From Saprospiraceae bacterium (GTDB lineage: Bacteria > Bacteroidota > Bacteroidia > Chitinophagales > Saprospiraceae): 64,000 bases of DNA. A program made the translations under genes and the position numbers. Below, one piece after another: positions 35,378 to 43,771 of the stretch. Under the pieces are notes generated by a model. It was not told the origin of the DNA. It searched no databases and saw only the letters and a list, made by a program, of their open reading frames with translations. The stretch lies in the NCBI GenBank assembly GCA_027488855.1, contig JAIYAV010000158.1, positions 1-64,000 on the forward strand, given 5' to 3'. Position 1 is the first letter of the stretch. Each line of letters starts with the position of its first letter.

Positions 35378-35383
35378 GCTATC

Positions 35384-35461
35384 AGCTATTAGCAGTGAGC
35401 TATCAGCTATCAGCAAGGGGTAATCACCTTGCTGATAGCTGATAGCTCACTGCTAATAGCT
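35384..35461. repeat. AGCTATCAGC-type perfect palindrome (35-bp arms)
   Basis: Left arm 35384-35418 and right arm 35427-35461 are exact inverted repeats over 35 bp with an 8-nt loop. Each arm is itself tandem: AGCTATTAGC, AGTGAGCTATCAGC, TATCAGC. A further partial unit (AGCTATC, 35378-35384) precedes the left arm. The right arm contains two bases of the TAG stop (35462-35460) of the convergent MBL gene. No T-tract follows on either side. Confidence 0.9.
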
Positions 35462-36914
35462 ATATCGCATTCGCATTCGCCTCATCGATCACCTCTTGCG
35501 GAATACTGGTTGGGCAGGCGAAATCGGTTTTGGCAATGTTTGCTTCAGCTTCGATGGCTTTCCAGCCACCTTTGATGTCGATTAAGTTTTCAAAACCACG
35601 CGCACGCAGGATGGAGGCAAAAACCATCGAGCGGTAACCCCCGCCGCAATGCAGGTAATAAGTGTGCTGCGGATTCAGTTTGTGCATGTTGTTGTTGACG
35701 TAATCCAGCGGAATGTTTTCAGCAACCAGCGCGTGTTGGGAGATGAATTCCGTTGGTTTGCGTACATCCAACAAGTGTTCAACCTGATCCGCTTCCATTC
35801 GTTTGGCTAATTCAGCCGCATCGATGGATTCGATCGTATCCAATTCTTTACCCGCAGCTTTCCAGGCTTCGATGCCACCTTTGAGGTAGCCCAAAGTATT
35901 GTCGTAACCTACCCGAGCCAAGCGGGTAACCACCTCTTCTTCCCGGCCTTCAGGAGTGATTAGCACAATCGCTTGCTTCAAATCGGGGATTAGCGCACCG
36001 ACCCAAGGAGCAAAACTGCCATCAATGCCGATAAAAATGGAATTGGGAACAAAGCCGTCTTTGAATTCCTGCTCATTGCGTACATCCAGTACCAAGGCAC
36101 CTTCGGCTTCAACCACCATTTCCAGTTCATCTGGGCTGAACGGGGTAGCGCCACGTTCCAACACCTCGTCGATGCTATCGTAGCCCGACTTGTTCATTTT
36201 GGCATTTTTGGCAAAATATTGTGGTGGAGGCGTCAAACCTGCGGTGACTTCACGAATGAATTCGGCCTTGCTCATATCCGCCCGCAAAGCGTAGTTGTTT
36301 TGCTTTTGGCGGCCCAGGGTGTCCCAGGTTTCTTTGCTCATGTTTTTGCCGCAAGCCGAACCAGCCCCGTGTCCGGGGTAAACGATCACCTCATCGGAAA
36401 GGGTCATGATTTTTTCCCGCAAACTATCGTACAACCAACCGGCCAGGTCTTCCTGCGTCACTTCACCAGATTTTTGCGCCAGATCGGGGCGACCTACATC
36501 ACCGATGAACAAAGTGTCTCCCGTAAAGATGGCAAAATCTTCGCCATCCTCATCCTTCAACAAATAAGTGGTGCTCTCAGGCGTATGGCCAGGGGTGTGC
36601 AGTACCTTGAAACTTACGTTGCCCAATTGCAGCACTTCACCATCTTTGGCTTGGTGAATGTCGAAACTTGTATGGGCAGTAGGGCCGAATACAATGGTTG
36701 CGCCGGTTTTTTCGGCCAGGTCAATGTGTCCCGAAACGAAGTCGGCGTGGAAATGCGTTTCAAAGATGTATTTGAGCTTGCTGCCGTTTTCAGCCAATTT
36801 TTCGAGGTAAGGTTGGGTTTCCCGCAGTGGATCAATGATGACTGCTTCGCCCTCACTTTCGATATAATACGCTGCTTCGGCCAGGCAACCTGTATAGATT
36901 TGCTCTACTTTCAT
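35460..36914 (-). CDS. MBL-fold hydrolase with two rhodanese domains (persulfide dioxygenase-like)
   Basis: A 484-residue cytoplasmic protein. Residues 1-235 are a metallo-beta-lactamase domain with the ETHE1/persulfide dioxygenase motif H54-x-H56-x-D58-x4-H63 (THFHADFVSGH), then HTPGHTPEST and DTLFIGDVGRPDL and VYPGHGAGSACG. Two rhodanese-like domains follow, at about 255-355 (EGALVLDVRNEQEFKDGFVP) and 370-475 (EHLLDVRKPTEF, YYLHCGGGYRSM). In the second, the position of the active-site Cys is occupied in HCGGGYRS; the first lacks a clear Cys. Such fusions act on glutathione or low-molecular-weight persulfides in sulfide detoxification. TATTTTTG (minus, 36946-36939) is a likely promoter element. 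The stop codon lies in a palindrome arm. Confidence 0.85.
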   Translation of the reverse strand: MKVEQIYTGCLAEAAYYIESEGEAVIIDPLRETQPYLEKLAENGSKLKYIFETHFHADFVSGHIDLAEKTGATIVFGPTAHTSFDIHQAKDGEVLQLGNVSFKVLHTPGHTPESTTYLLKDEDGEDFAIFTGDTLFIGDVGRPDLAQKSGEVTQEDLAGWLYDSLREKIMTLSDEVIVYPGHGAGSACGKNMSKETWDTLGRQKQNNYALRADMSKAEFIREVTAGLTPPPQYFAKNAKMNKSGYDSIDEVLERGATPFSPDELEMVVEAEGALVLDVRNEQEFKDGFVPNSIFIGIDGSFAPWVGALIPDLKQAIVLITPEGREEEVVTRLARVGYDNTLGYLKGGIEAWKAAGKELDTIESIDAAELAKRMEADQVEHLLDVRKPTEFISQHALVAENIPLDYVNNNMHKLNPQHTYYLHCGGGYRSMVFASILRARGFENLIDIKGGWKAIEAEANIAKTDFACPTSIPQEVIDEANANAI

Positions 36915-36938
36915 AGTGTAGTGACTTTAGAAATGATG

Positions 36939-36946
36939 CAAAAATA
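36939..36946 (-). promoter_or_regulatory. Possible promoter of the MBL/rhodanese gene
   Basis: TATTTTTG on the minus strand, 25 nt before the ATG, matches TAnnTTTG. The nearest TTG is 27 nt further upstream, slightly too far. Confidence 0.4.
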
Positions 36947-37182
36947 TGAAAGTCTGTTCATGTATTCCTGTAACAATACTAACTTTCTTTAGGTTGAATG
37001 AACAGAACGGGTACAAAAGTAGCGCCACCCGTTCTTCAGCACAGTGATCTACTTCACATTGCCCAGGTTTTTTTGATTTTCTTTTATTGTGTTCAACAAA
37101 CTACACTTTGCTGATCAAGGCAGCATCTTCAAACCAAATCCTGTCTATCTTGCGTTAGAGACTTCGAAATTGCTTGTGTTTC

Positions 37183-40100
37183 ATGAGGGAGGGGAGCATT
37201 ATTCTGAGCCTGCTGGTATTTGTTTTGCTGAGCGCATTGCCCGGTTATGCGCAGCAATCGCCCCAAAACAATTGGAGACGGAGTCAGATTTTGCACTGCA
37301 AAAACGATCGCCCACTCGATACCCTGCTCATTGTGCCCCATACTGTGCAAATTCGGGAAAAAGACTCCCAGCGTCTCCTCGATACCTCCTGGTACCGCGT
37401 TCAATTCAATTTGCTGATTTGGCGGGTGGATACGGCCCAGTTGAGTCCCCCCTTTGAAATGACTTATCGGGTTTTTCCCGCCTCTCTTTCCCAAAGTTTC
37501 CGTTTGTTGGACACCAGTCAACTGCGACAACCCAGCATTCTGGGTGGTACCCGCATCGCCATTCGCAACGAAGGACCTCTGGTTGATTTTCGCCAATTGA
37601 ATTACAGCGGCAACTTTTCCCGCGGGGTCTCCCTCGGCAACCGTCAGGATTTGGTGCTCAACTCCAATTTTAACCTACAATTGGCTGGTGATCTTGGCGA
37701 TGGCGTACAAATCCTCGCCGCCATTTCCGACGAAAGTATCCCCCTCCAACCCGAAGGCAATACCGTGCAGCTCCAGGAACTCGACCGCGTATTTGTACAA
37801 CTGCGTAAAAAAGACACTCAACTTACCGCAGGTGACTACGAAATCAACCGCCCGGACAGTTATTTTATGAATTATTACAAAAAACTGCAAGGGGCAACTT
37901 TTGGGCAAAAACAAAAACTGGGCGAAAAAAGCAGCCTGCAAAACAGCGCCAGCATTGCCGTATCCCGTGGCAAATTTGCCCGCAACATCATCACTTCCAG
38001 CGAAGGCAATCAAGGCCCTTACAAGTTGCGCGGCCCCAACAACGAGCGCTTCATCATCGTGCTGTCGGGCACCGAAAAAGTTTGGCTCAACGGCCAACGC
38101 CTGCAACGCGGTCAAGACCAGGACTACATCGTAGACTATAACCGGGGTGAAATCACCTTCACTGCCCGCCACCTGATCAGCCGTGAAAGCCGCATCATTG
38201 CCGAGTTTGAATACGCCGATCAGAACTACTTGCGCACCCTGGTGGCGGCAGGGGTGCAGTACCAGGCGCCGACCTTGCGGGCTTATGTCAATTTGTACCA
38301 GGAGCAGGACAGTCGCAGCTCTACGGGCGGGTTATCCATCGGCGAGTCGGAGCGCATGGCCCTGCAATTGGCGGGCGACGATCCAGCCAAAGCGGTAGCC
38401 TCGGGTTTGCTGGAACAGACCGAATTTGTAGCCAGTCGGGTCTTTTACGAGTTGCGGGACACGCTCCTGGCTTGCGGGCAACGCGATTCCGTGCTCGTTT
38501 TTAGCAACAATCCGCAAAAGGCCAAGTATACGGCCAGCTTTTCCTTCCTGGGGCCGAATCAGGGAAACTACCAATTGGCCCCGGCCCAAACGGCCAATGA
38601 GCGGGTATACATCTGGGTGCCGCCCGATCCGATCACCTGTGCACCCATGGGTGAGTACGCTCCGGTGATCGCCCTGAGTACGCCCCAAAAACAACGCATG
38701 GTGACCCTAGGCCAAAACTGGACACCCAATCAAAATACCAGTTTACAAACCGAAGTGGCGCTTTCGCACTACGACCGCAACCGTTTTTCCACCCTCGACC
38801 AGCAGGACGACGCGGGTTGGGCGGCTTTTACGCAGTTTAGACAACGATTGTTGTTGGGAAAAAAAACGGCAGCGCCCGAGATGAACCTGCGCCTGAGTTA
38901 CGAGGCCGTGCAACGCAATTTCCGTAGTTTGAACCCCTACCGCAACCCGGAATTTTTGCGCGATTGGAGTTTGGCGGATTTTCAGGGGCAGGGCACCGTG
39001 GCTGCGGCCAATGAACAAGTTGCCCGGGCTGAATGGAGCCTGAGTAAAACCGGTGTTGGGGCGCTAAACTATGGCTTCAGTACTTTTTTGCGGGAAAAAC
39101 AATACCAGGGCACCCGGCACGAACTGAGTTGCGAAAGCAGCTGGAAAGGCTGGCAACTCAAGGGCTTCGCCAGTAGCCTGCAAGCCGATGCCAATGGGGA
39201 AGAACGCCGCTTTTTTCGTCCCCAAGTAAGTGTGGACAAAACCTTTAAAAAATTAAAAAACTGGTCCTTGGGCTGGGCCGCTGAGGGTGAACAAAACGAT
39301 CGTTTTGCCCGCGCTCAAGATTCTTTGACAGGCAGCAGCTTCCGTTTTTTCAGCCAACGCTTTTACCTCAAAAGCCCCGAAAGTCGCAAGTGGGAAGGTG
39401 GCCTGGAATACGTCAATCGCCAAGATACCCGCCCCATCGAAGGCATTTACCAGCCGCTCAGCAAAGCCAGTGAATGGCGCTGGAACAGCAAACTACAACT
39501 CAAACAAGCCTTTGGACTCAATGGCAATCTGACCTATCGGCAACTGGAAACTTTCCAAAGCCAATCGAACGCCAATACGGGCAATACCCTGCTGGGCCGG
39601 ATTGATGTAAACGCGGCCTTGTGGAAAGGTCTGGCGCGGGCCAACACGACTTATGAACTAGGCTCGGGCCAGGAACCCCGCCTCGAATTTACTTACATTC
39701 GGGTATCGCCCGGCGAGGGTTTGTACATCTGGCAAGACTCGTTGTACAACAGCGACGGGGTGATCCAGCCCAACGAGATGGAGATTTCACCCTTCCCCGA
39801 TCAAGCCAACTACATCCGGGTGGCTACCATCACCGATCAGTACATCCGCAACAACTACGTGAACTGGAACCAAAGCATCAACATCGACCCTCGGGCGCGT
39901 TGGTTCAATGCCAAAACTGGCCTTAAAAGTGTACTCAAAACCCTGGCCTTACAATCGTCCTGGCGCATCAGCCGCAAGGTGCAAGACCGGGAACAGGGCT
40001 TCAACTGGAACCCCCTGGCGCTCAACCTCAGTGATACCAACCTGGTAGCGGCGAGTGCCAATGGCCGCCACATCTTGTTCATCAACCGCGCCAGCCCCAA

Positions 40101-40698
40101 GTGGGAAATCCAAATCGGCAATACCGATACGCGCAGCAAACTGGTGCAAACCACGGGTTTTGAAAGCCGTGCCTTGCAAGAGCAGTTCATCCAGGGCCGC
40201 TGGAACCTGAACAAGGTGCTCAGCCTCAAACTCAATGTGGCCCGTGGCCTGCGCAGCGCCGATTCCGAATCCTTCAACAACAAAGACTACCGCCTGCAAT
40301 TCCAAAAATACGAACCCCAATTGACCTGGCAACCCGCCGCCGATTTCCGCACGATCTTCCAATACCGCTACCAAAGGGATCAAAATACCCTGGAGCAAAC
40401 GTCTACGGGGGCGCAGCAGCACGACTTGAGTGCTGATTTTACGTACTCCAAGGCGAGTAAATCGGCGCTACGCGGCAAGGTTTCCTGGGTGAACATCGAT
40501 TTTCAAGGGGTAGCGAATTCACCGACAGGTTTTGCGATTTTGAATGGTTTGCAGCCTGGGACGAATTGGTTGTGGAATGTGAGTCTGGATCGGCAGATTG
40601 CGAAGAATTTGCAGTTGAGGTTTAGTTATGAGGGTCGGAAAACGGGGGAGAGTAGGGTCGTGAATGTGGGGAGAGTGCAGGTTGGGGCGGTGTTTTGA
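37183..40698 (+). CDS. Giant outer membrane beta-barrel candidate, unknown function
   Basis: An 1171-residue exported protein. I start at ATG 37183 (MREGSIILSLLVFVLLSALP, signal peptide); the frame opens three codons earlier with TTG. The N-terminal 250 residues include VDFRQLNYSGNFSRGVSLGN, QLAGDLGDGVQILAAISDES and IPLQPEGNTVQLQELDRVFV, a pattern shared with large OM proteins that carry an SprA-like plug/barrel start. From about residue 330 onward it is a long series of aromatic-ended amphipathic strands (LRAYVNLYQEQD, LNYGFSTFLREKQY, LQLRFSYEGRK), ending RVQVGAVF. This is the look of a very large beta-barrel. No T9SS tail is present. Family not recognised with certainty; relation to SprA is an inference from local motifs. 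Confidence 0.6.
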   Translation: MREGSIILSLLVFVLLSALPGYAQQSPQNNWRRSQILHCKNDRPLDTLLIVPHTVQIREKDSQRLLDTSWYRVQFNLLIWRVDTAQLSPPFEMTYRVFPASLSQSFRLLDTSQLRQPSILGGTRIAIRNEGPLVDFRQLNYSGNFSRGVSLGNRQDLVLNSNFNLQLAGDLGDGVQILAAISDESIPLQPEGNTVQLQELDRVFVQLRKKDTQLTAGDYEINRPDSYFMNYYKKLQGATFGQKQKLGEKSSLQNSASIAVSRGKFARNIITSSEGNQGPYKLRGPNNERFIIVLSGTEKVWLNGQRLQRGQDQDYIVDYNRGEITFTARHLISRESRIIAEFEYADQNYLRTLVAAGVQYQAPTLRAYVNLYQEQDSRSSTGGLSIGESERMALQLAGDDPAKAVASGLLEQTEFVASRVFYELRDTLLACGQRDSVLVFSNNPQKAKYTASFSFLGPNQGNYQLAPAQTANERVYIWVPPDPITCAPMGEYAPVIALSTPQKQRMVTLGQNWTPNQNTSLQTEVALSHYDRNRFSTLDQQDDAGWAAFTQFRQRLLLGKKTAAPEMNLRLSYEAVQRNFRSLNPYRNPEFLRDWSLADFQGQGTVAAANEQVARAEWSLSKTGVGALNYGFSTFLREKQYQGTRHELSCESSWKGWQLKGFASSLQADANGEERRFFRPQVSVDKTFKKLKNWSLGWAAEGEQNDRFARAQDSLTGSSFRFFSQRFYLKSPESRKWEGGLEYVNRQDTRPIEGIYQPLSKASEWRWNSKLQLKQAFGLNGNLTYRQLETFQSQSNANTGNTLLGRIDVNAALWKGLARANTTYELGSGQEPRLEFTYIRVSPGEGLYIWQDSLYNSDGVIQPNEMEISPFPDQANYIRVATITDQYIRNNYVNWNQSINIDPRARWFNAKTGLKSVLKTLALQSSWRISRKVQDREQGFNWNPLALNLSDTNLVAASANGRHILFINRASPKWEIQIGNTDTRSKLVQTTGFESRALQEQFIQGRWNLNKVLSLKLNVARGLRSADSESFNNKDYRLQFQKYEPQLTWQPAADFRTIFQYRYQRDQNTLEQTSTGAQQHDLSADFTYSKASKSALRGKVSWVNIDFQGVANSPTGFAILNGLQPGTNWLWNVSLDRQIAKNLQLRFSYEGRKTGESRVVNVGRVQVGAVF

Positions 40699-40728
40699 GG
40701 AATAAAAAACAGCTTGAGTCGGAGAAAG

Positions 40729-41038
40729 GGTAAGTGTTCCGGTGCTCTGCACCTTGGAAATCGTACTTTGGTCCACGGGCTATCGACGTTTCGCGGCTAA
40801 TGCCGCTGGTCAGAGGCTCGAAGCTGGTTAACTTGATTTGGAGCTGGGTGAGGGTGAATTTCAATTTTTGAAACTGCTGATTGGATTGTTGCACGGATCA
40901 ACGTGAGGTAAAGTTGGGGCGATGAAATGGGGCCACGGTAATTATCCAGGCTGAACGGACCAGCGGCGCTAGCCGCGCAACGTCGATAGCAGTTCGGCAG
41001 CGGTAGATGTTTGGAGGTGCAGAGCACCGGAACTTATT
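40729..41038. repeat. Nested palindromic element, about 310 bp
   Basis: Outer arms: GTTCCGGTGCTCTGCACC (40736-40753) and GGTGCAGAGCACCGGAAC (41016-41033) are exact complements. Inner arms 40779-40811 and 40958-40990 (GCTATCGACGTT... and its complement) match at 30 of 33 positions and each contains a smaller stem GCGGCTA/TGCCGC. The 146-nt core carries no convincing frame. The element fills the whole gap between two convergent genes, and the PIN gene stop codon (TAA, 41036-41034) touches the outer arm. It looks like a structured non-coding repeat or non-autonomous element. Confidence 0.8.
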
Positions 41039-41495
41039 TGATCTTCAATACATCCTCTACGCTTTGAATCAATGTTATGTTTTCCGCTGCGCATGCTTCA
41101 ATGAAATCAGAGTCAAAACTAGCTAAATAGGGAATTCGATGTAAGCAACTAAGGGCTAAAATCAATGCATCATTAGGAAGCAGGTTATACTTGCGCATAT
41201 TTTGGAAAGTCAAAGAAGTTACCTGGTCGGAATCGTTCAAAAATGATAAAGGTCTAAATATATCTAAAGCAACATTTGGCGCAAGAAGATTACCAATGTC
41301 ATGGTTGACCTTTATGGTTAAGGGTGATTTTTTTCCTGCAATAGCTAGAAAATGAAAAAGGTACTCGTTTAAGACTGGTGCTCCATAACACAATTCTAGG
41401 TCTTCTCTCGACAAAAGTGCTTCAAATAGTTCACCTCTCGAATTCTTAACATATTCGATGAGCACAGAACTATCCAGCATAATCCTATTGTTCAT
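41034..41495 (-). CDS. PIN-domain toxin candidate (VapC-like)
   Basis: A 153-residue PIN ribonuclease-like protein from ATG 41495 (MNNRIMLDSSVLIEYVKNSR). Conserved acids are D8 in MLDSSVLIEY, the Glu in APVLNEYLF, the Asp in LLPNDALILALS and the pair in LASFDSDF, which would hold the catalytic metal. The gene overlaps the preceding small gene by 11 bases, the classic toxin-antitoxin arrangement. Target RNA unknown. It is AT-rich compared with the surrounding large genes. Longer starts at 41504 and 41549 are possible but lie deeper in the antitoxin gene. Confidence 0.75.
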   Translation of the reverse strand: MNNRIMLDSSVLIEYVKNSRGELFEALLSREDLELCYGAPVLNEYLFHFLAIAGKKSPLTIKVNHDIGNLLAPNVALDIFRPLSFLNDSDQVTSLTFQNMRKYNLLPNDALILALSCLHRIPYLASFDSDFIEACAAENITLIQSVEDVLKIK

Positions 41496-41709
41496 AAAAA
41501 TCATACTTTGAATATGGTAAATCGGGAAGGATTCCTTTAAGATGCGCAACCATCTCTAAACGATTGGAAGAAGGAGGCAAAACTTCCGTGTCCTGAATAG
41601 GATGTGCTGGTAAAATGATGATTTCCAATTCAATGTCATGAAATTGCTCGGGAAGCTGAATCATCAGCTGTCCATTTTCTGTTTTTTGTATGGTGCGTAT
41701 TGCTTGCAT
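41485..41709 (-). CDS. Antitoxin candidate for the PIN toxin
   Basis: A 74-residue protein (MQAIRTIQKTENGQLMIQLP...) with a short N-terminal strand pattern ENGQLMIQLPEQFHDIELEI that looks like a DUF2281/AbrB-type swapped-hairpin DNA-binding segment, and a disordered acidic C-terminus (LPDLPYSKYDFYEQ) suited to wrap a toxin. I start at ATG 41709, because the in-frame TTG at 41763 coincides with the -33 element of a good promoter. Stop overlaps the PIN gene start. Confidence 0.65.
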   Translation of the reverse strand: MQAIRTIQKTENGQLMIQLPEQFHDIELEIIILPAHPIQDTEVLPPSSNRLEMVAHLKGILPDLPYSKYDFYEQ

Positions 41710-41732
41710 TTTTTTTGAGTTAACTTGGTGAA

Positions 41733-41763
41733 CTAAGATAGGGGGATTTTTGGGGTTTGTCAA
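41733..41763 (-). promoter_or_regulatory. Promoter of the antitoxin-toxin pair
   Basis: Minus-strand TTG (41763-41761), 20 nt, then TATCTTAG (41740-41733), one base off TAnnTTTG. The transcript would start about 18-20 nt before ATG 41709 and so sets the antitoxin start. Confidence 0.5.
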
Positions 41764-41782
41764 GGTGGTATTCAGAGAATGC

Positions 41783-43702
41783 TCACTTTAGCAAGAATTT
41801 ATCCAAGAGTTGTTTCAAGGAATCAAATGCTTCAGGTTTATTTTCTAGGAGATATTCTGTGAGTTTGACAGAGTCTACAGTTTTTTGATAACTTACTTTA
41901 TGGTCAGTAAACTCTCCGAAGAGGTCTTCGAGCAATTTTGCTGCATGTATGTTCTCTTTCCATTCTGCTGAATCTGCCTGATCTTGCTTGCCTTTATCCC
42001 AATATTTTAGGTTTGATTTATTCGATTCAACCCAAGTATTAATTTTTTCTGGAGAGTAATTTTCTCCTAAGCCATAATGACTACTATATTCGTTCAAAGA
42101 GAACGCAATAGCATCATTATCAAGGATAAAGTTTTCATATAGTCGAGGCTTAATAAAGTGAACAATATCTACATCTTTTGTTTTTGAAGCTTTTTTACCT
42201 ATTCTTGCTAAGTCGTCTATATCCTGTTGTTTTTTTCCTTCTTTATCAAATATATAGGCAATGGCTGGCGGAATTAAATATGAATCTCCTCCTGAAAGTT
42301 TTTGATAAAGTTTAATGGTAGTTTCAAGATACTGCTTTTCAAAATTTCCAGTATTTCGAACATGCTCTACAGCTATGTTTATAGCTAATCCAGGATAAAG
42401 TTTTGAGATTATTTTTGGAAAACAAACCTGCTCGGTTGGTCCTTCTACCCACAAGATTTTATCATATCCATACACATCTGAAAGCTTAAGGCCAATTTCT
42501 TGCATAGCATATTGAATGTCTTGCTTTTGCTTTGTCTCCAGTACTTTAACTCTAGTTTCTCCTTCTTCAAGAGTTAATAAAATTAAATTATCTGGATTTG
42601 AGGCTATGATTTCAGGGGAATGGGTGGATATAATGTATTGATGTTGGGGGTAGCGCTTAAAAATATTTATTAATTTTCGAGAAGCAGAAGGATGAAGGAA
42701 GCTGTTTGGCTCATCTATAATAATTACTTGCGGCGAAGTTGAACTAATTACTAGGTACAGAATAGCCAAAACTTGACCGATTCCTGTGCCACAATCTTTT
42801 AAAGGAATAGCTAAATCGGTTCTGTTTTTTATTGGCCCTTGATTCCATATACCTATTTGAGCAAAGTTAGAGTCATTTGGGTGAACAATTATATCCGATA
42901 TCTCAGGAAAAATCTCCTTTACTGCCTCTTTATAAGCATTAAACCCAGGTGAATCTGCTTGGAAAAATAACAGAACAGAGGGAAGATTGCTGCAATCACT
43001 AGAGAGAATGTTATTACCTGTTATAGGTGAGCTTGAGCCAACTGTTCGATAAACTTCAAATTTATAGACTAGGCTCTTTATTAACGAATCTGCTAGTTTC
43101 ACAAAGGTGTCAGATACATTATTTTGAGTTCCAATAAAAGATAGACTATTTTCACTTATTCTGAACTGATAGCATTCACGAATAGTTTCATCGACAAAAC
43201 TCTTATGTAATTCATTGAGTTTAAATTGTTTTTTTTCTCCATTGGTATTAAGTGAAAGGGAAAAAAGTTCTTTAGTAAAAAAAAACTTAATCTTCTCTTC
43301 AAAAGAATAGGGTCCTGGATGGTTTGTATAAGACTCATTAGAATGAGTGAAATCTGTTACATCCCAGTTTTCTGGACGTTGACTGTCTCTTTGAAAATAA
43401 AAAGGATAACTTACTTCGGTATCCAAATAGAAATCTCCATTACACTGGTCAATAATGTAACCCTCAATTTCATCTTTAGTAAAACCTAATGTAGCTCTGA
43501 TTGTGGAAGCTCTTAAATGAGAAGAATTAGCCTTAATACTACCTTTATGCGGGTTATTAACAAAAAAGGTTAATGCGTCTAAAAAAGTCGTTTTCCCTAC
43601 GTTGTTTTTTCCAATAACTATATTGATACCTCTTGACAATTGAAGTAATTGAGGTTTATTAAAAGATTTATAATTGCTAATTTCGAGACTTTCTATGTAC
43701 AT
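41783..43702 (-). CDS. OLD-family ATP-dependent nuclease (AAA ATPase plus TOPRIM)
   Basis: A 639-residue protein from ATG 43702 (MYIESLEISNYKSFNKPQLL). The ABC-type ATPase half has Walker A GKNNVGKTT (31-39), a signature-like region KDCGTGIGQVLAIL, and Walker B VIIIDEPNSFLHPSA with a downstream THSPEIIA switch. The C-terminal TOPRIM domain shows ILWVEGPTEQVCF and AYIFDKEGKKQ. This is the OLD (overcoming lysogenisation defect) architecture, whose members cut DNA and often serve in phage defence. Gabija GajA is related but needs a GajB helicase, which is absent. Strongly AT-rich relative to ileS. An ATG at 43723 lies inside a hairpin and is less likely. Confidence 0.85.
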   Translation of the reverse strand: MYIESLEISNYKSFNKPQLLQLSRGINIVIGKNNVGKTTFLDALTFFVNNPHKGSIKANSSHLRASTIRATLGFTKDEIEGYIIDQCNGDFYLDTEVSYPFYFQRDSQRPENWDVTDFTHSNESYTNHPGPYSFEEKIKFFFTKELFSLSLNTNGEKKQFKLNELHKSFVDETIRECYQFRISENSLSFIGTQNNVSDTFVKLADSLIKSLVYKFEVYRTVGSSSPITGNNILSSDCSNLPSVLLFFQADSPGFNAYKEAVKEIFPEISDIIVHPNDSNFAQIGIWNQGPIKNRTDLAIPLKDCGTGIGQVLAILYLVISSTSPQVIIIDEPNSFLHPSASRKLINIFKRYPQHQYIISTHSPEIIASNPDNLILLTLEEGETRVKVLETKQKQDIQYAMQEIGLKLSDVYGYDKILWVEGPTEQVCFPKIISKLYPGLAINIAVEHVRNTGNFEKQYLETTIKLYQKLSGGDSYLIPPAIAYIFDKEGKKQQDIDDLARIGKKASKTKDVDIVHFIKPRLYENFILDNDAIAFSLNEYSSHYGLGENYSPEKINTWVESNKSNLKYWDKGKQDQADSAEWKENIHAAKLLEDLFGEFTDHKVSYQKTVDSVKLTEYLLENKPEAFDSLKQLLDKFLLK

Positions 43703-43717
43703 ATATAGTTTGGTTTT

Positions 43718-43755
43718 AAGCATTCATGGCAATATCCTTATCGCCATGAATGCTT
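43718..43755 (-). terminator. 13-bp hairpin between ileS and the OLD gene
   Basis: AAGCATTCATGGC (43718-43730) and GCCATGAATGCTT (43743-43755) are perfect complements with a 12-nt loop. It lies 17 bases past the ileS stop and ends 16 bases before the OLD start. On the minus strand it lacks a T-run (TTAAAACC follows), so it may be a transcript-end hairpin or an operator of the OLD gene. Confidence 0.55.
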
Positions 43756-43771
43756 ATTTCAAATAGCTACC

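Noticed and set aside
41783-43702. Gabija system
   Set aside because: No GajB-type UvrD helicase follows the OLD/GajA-like gene; the neighbours are an antitoxin-PIN pair.
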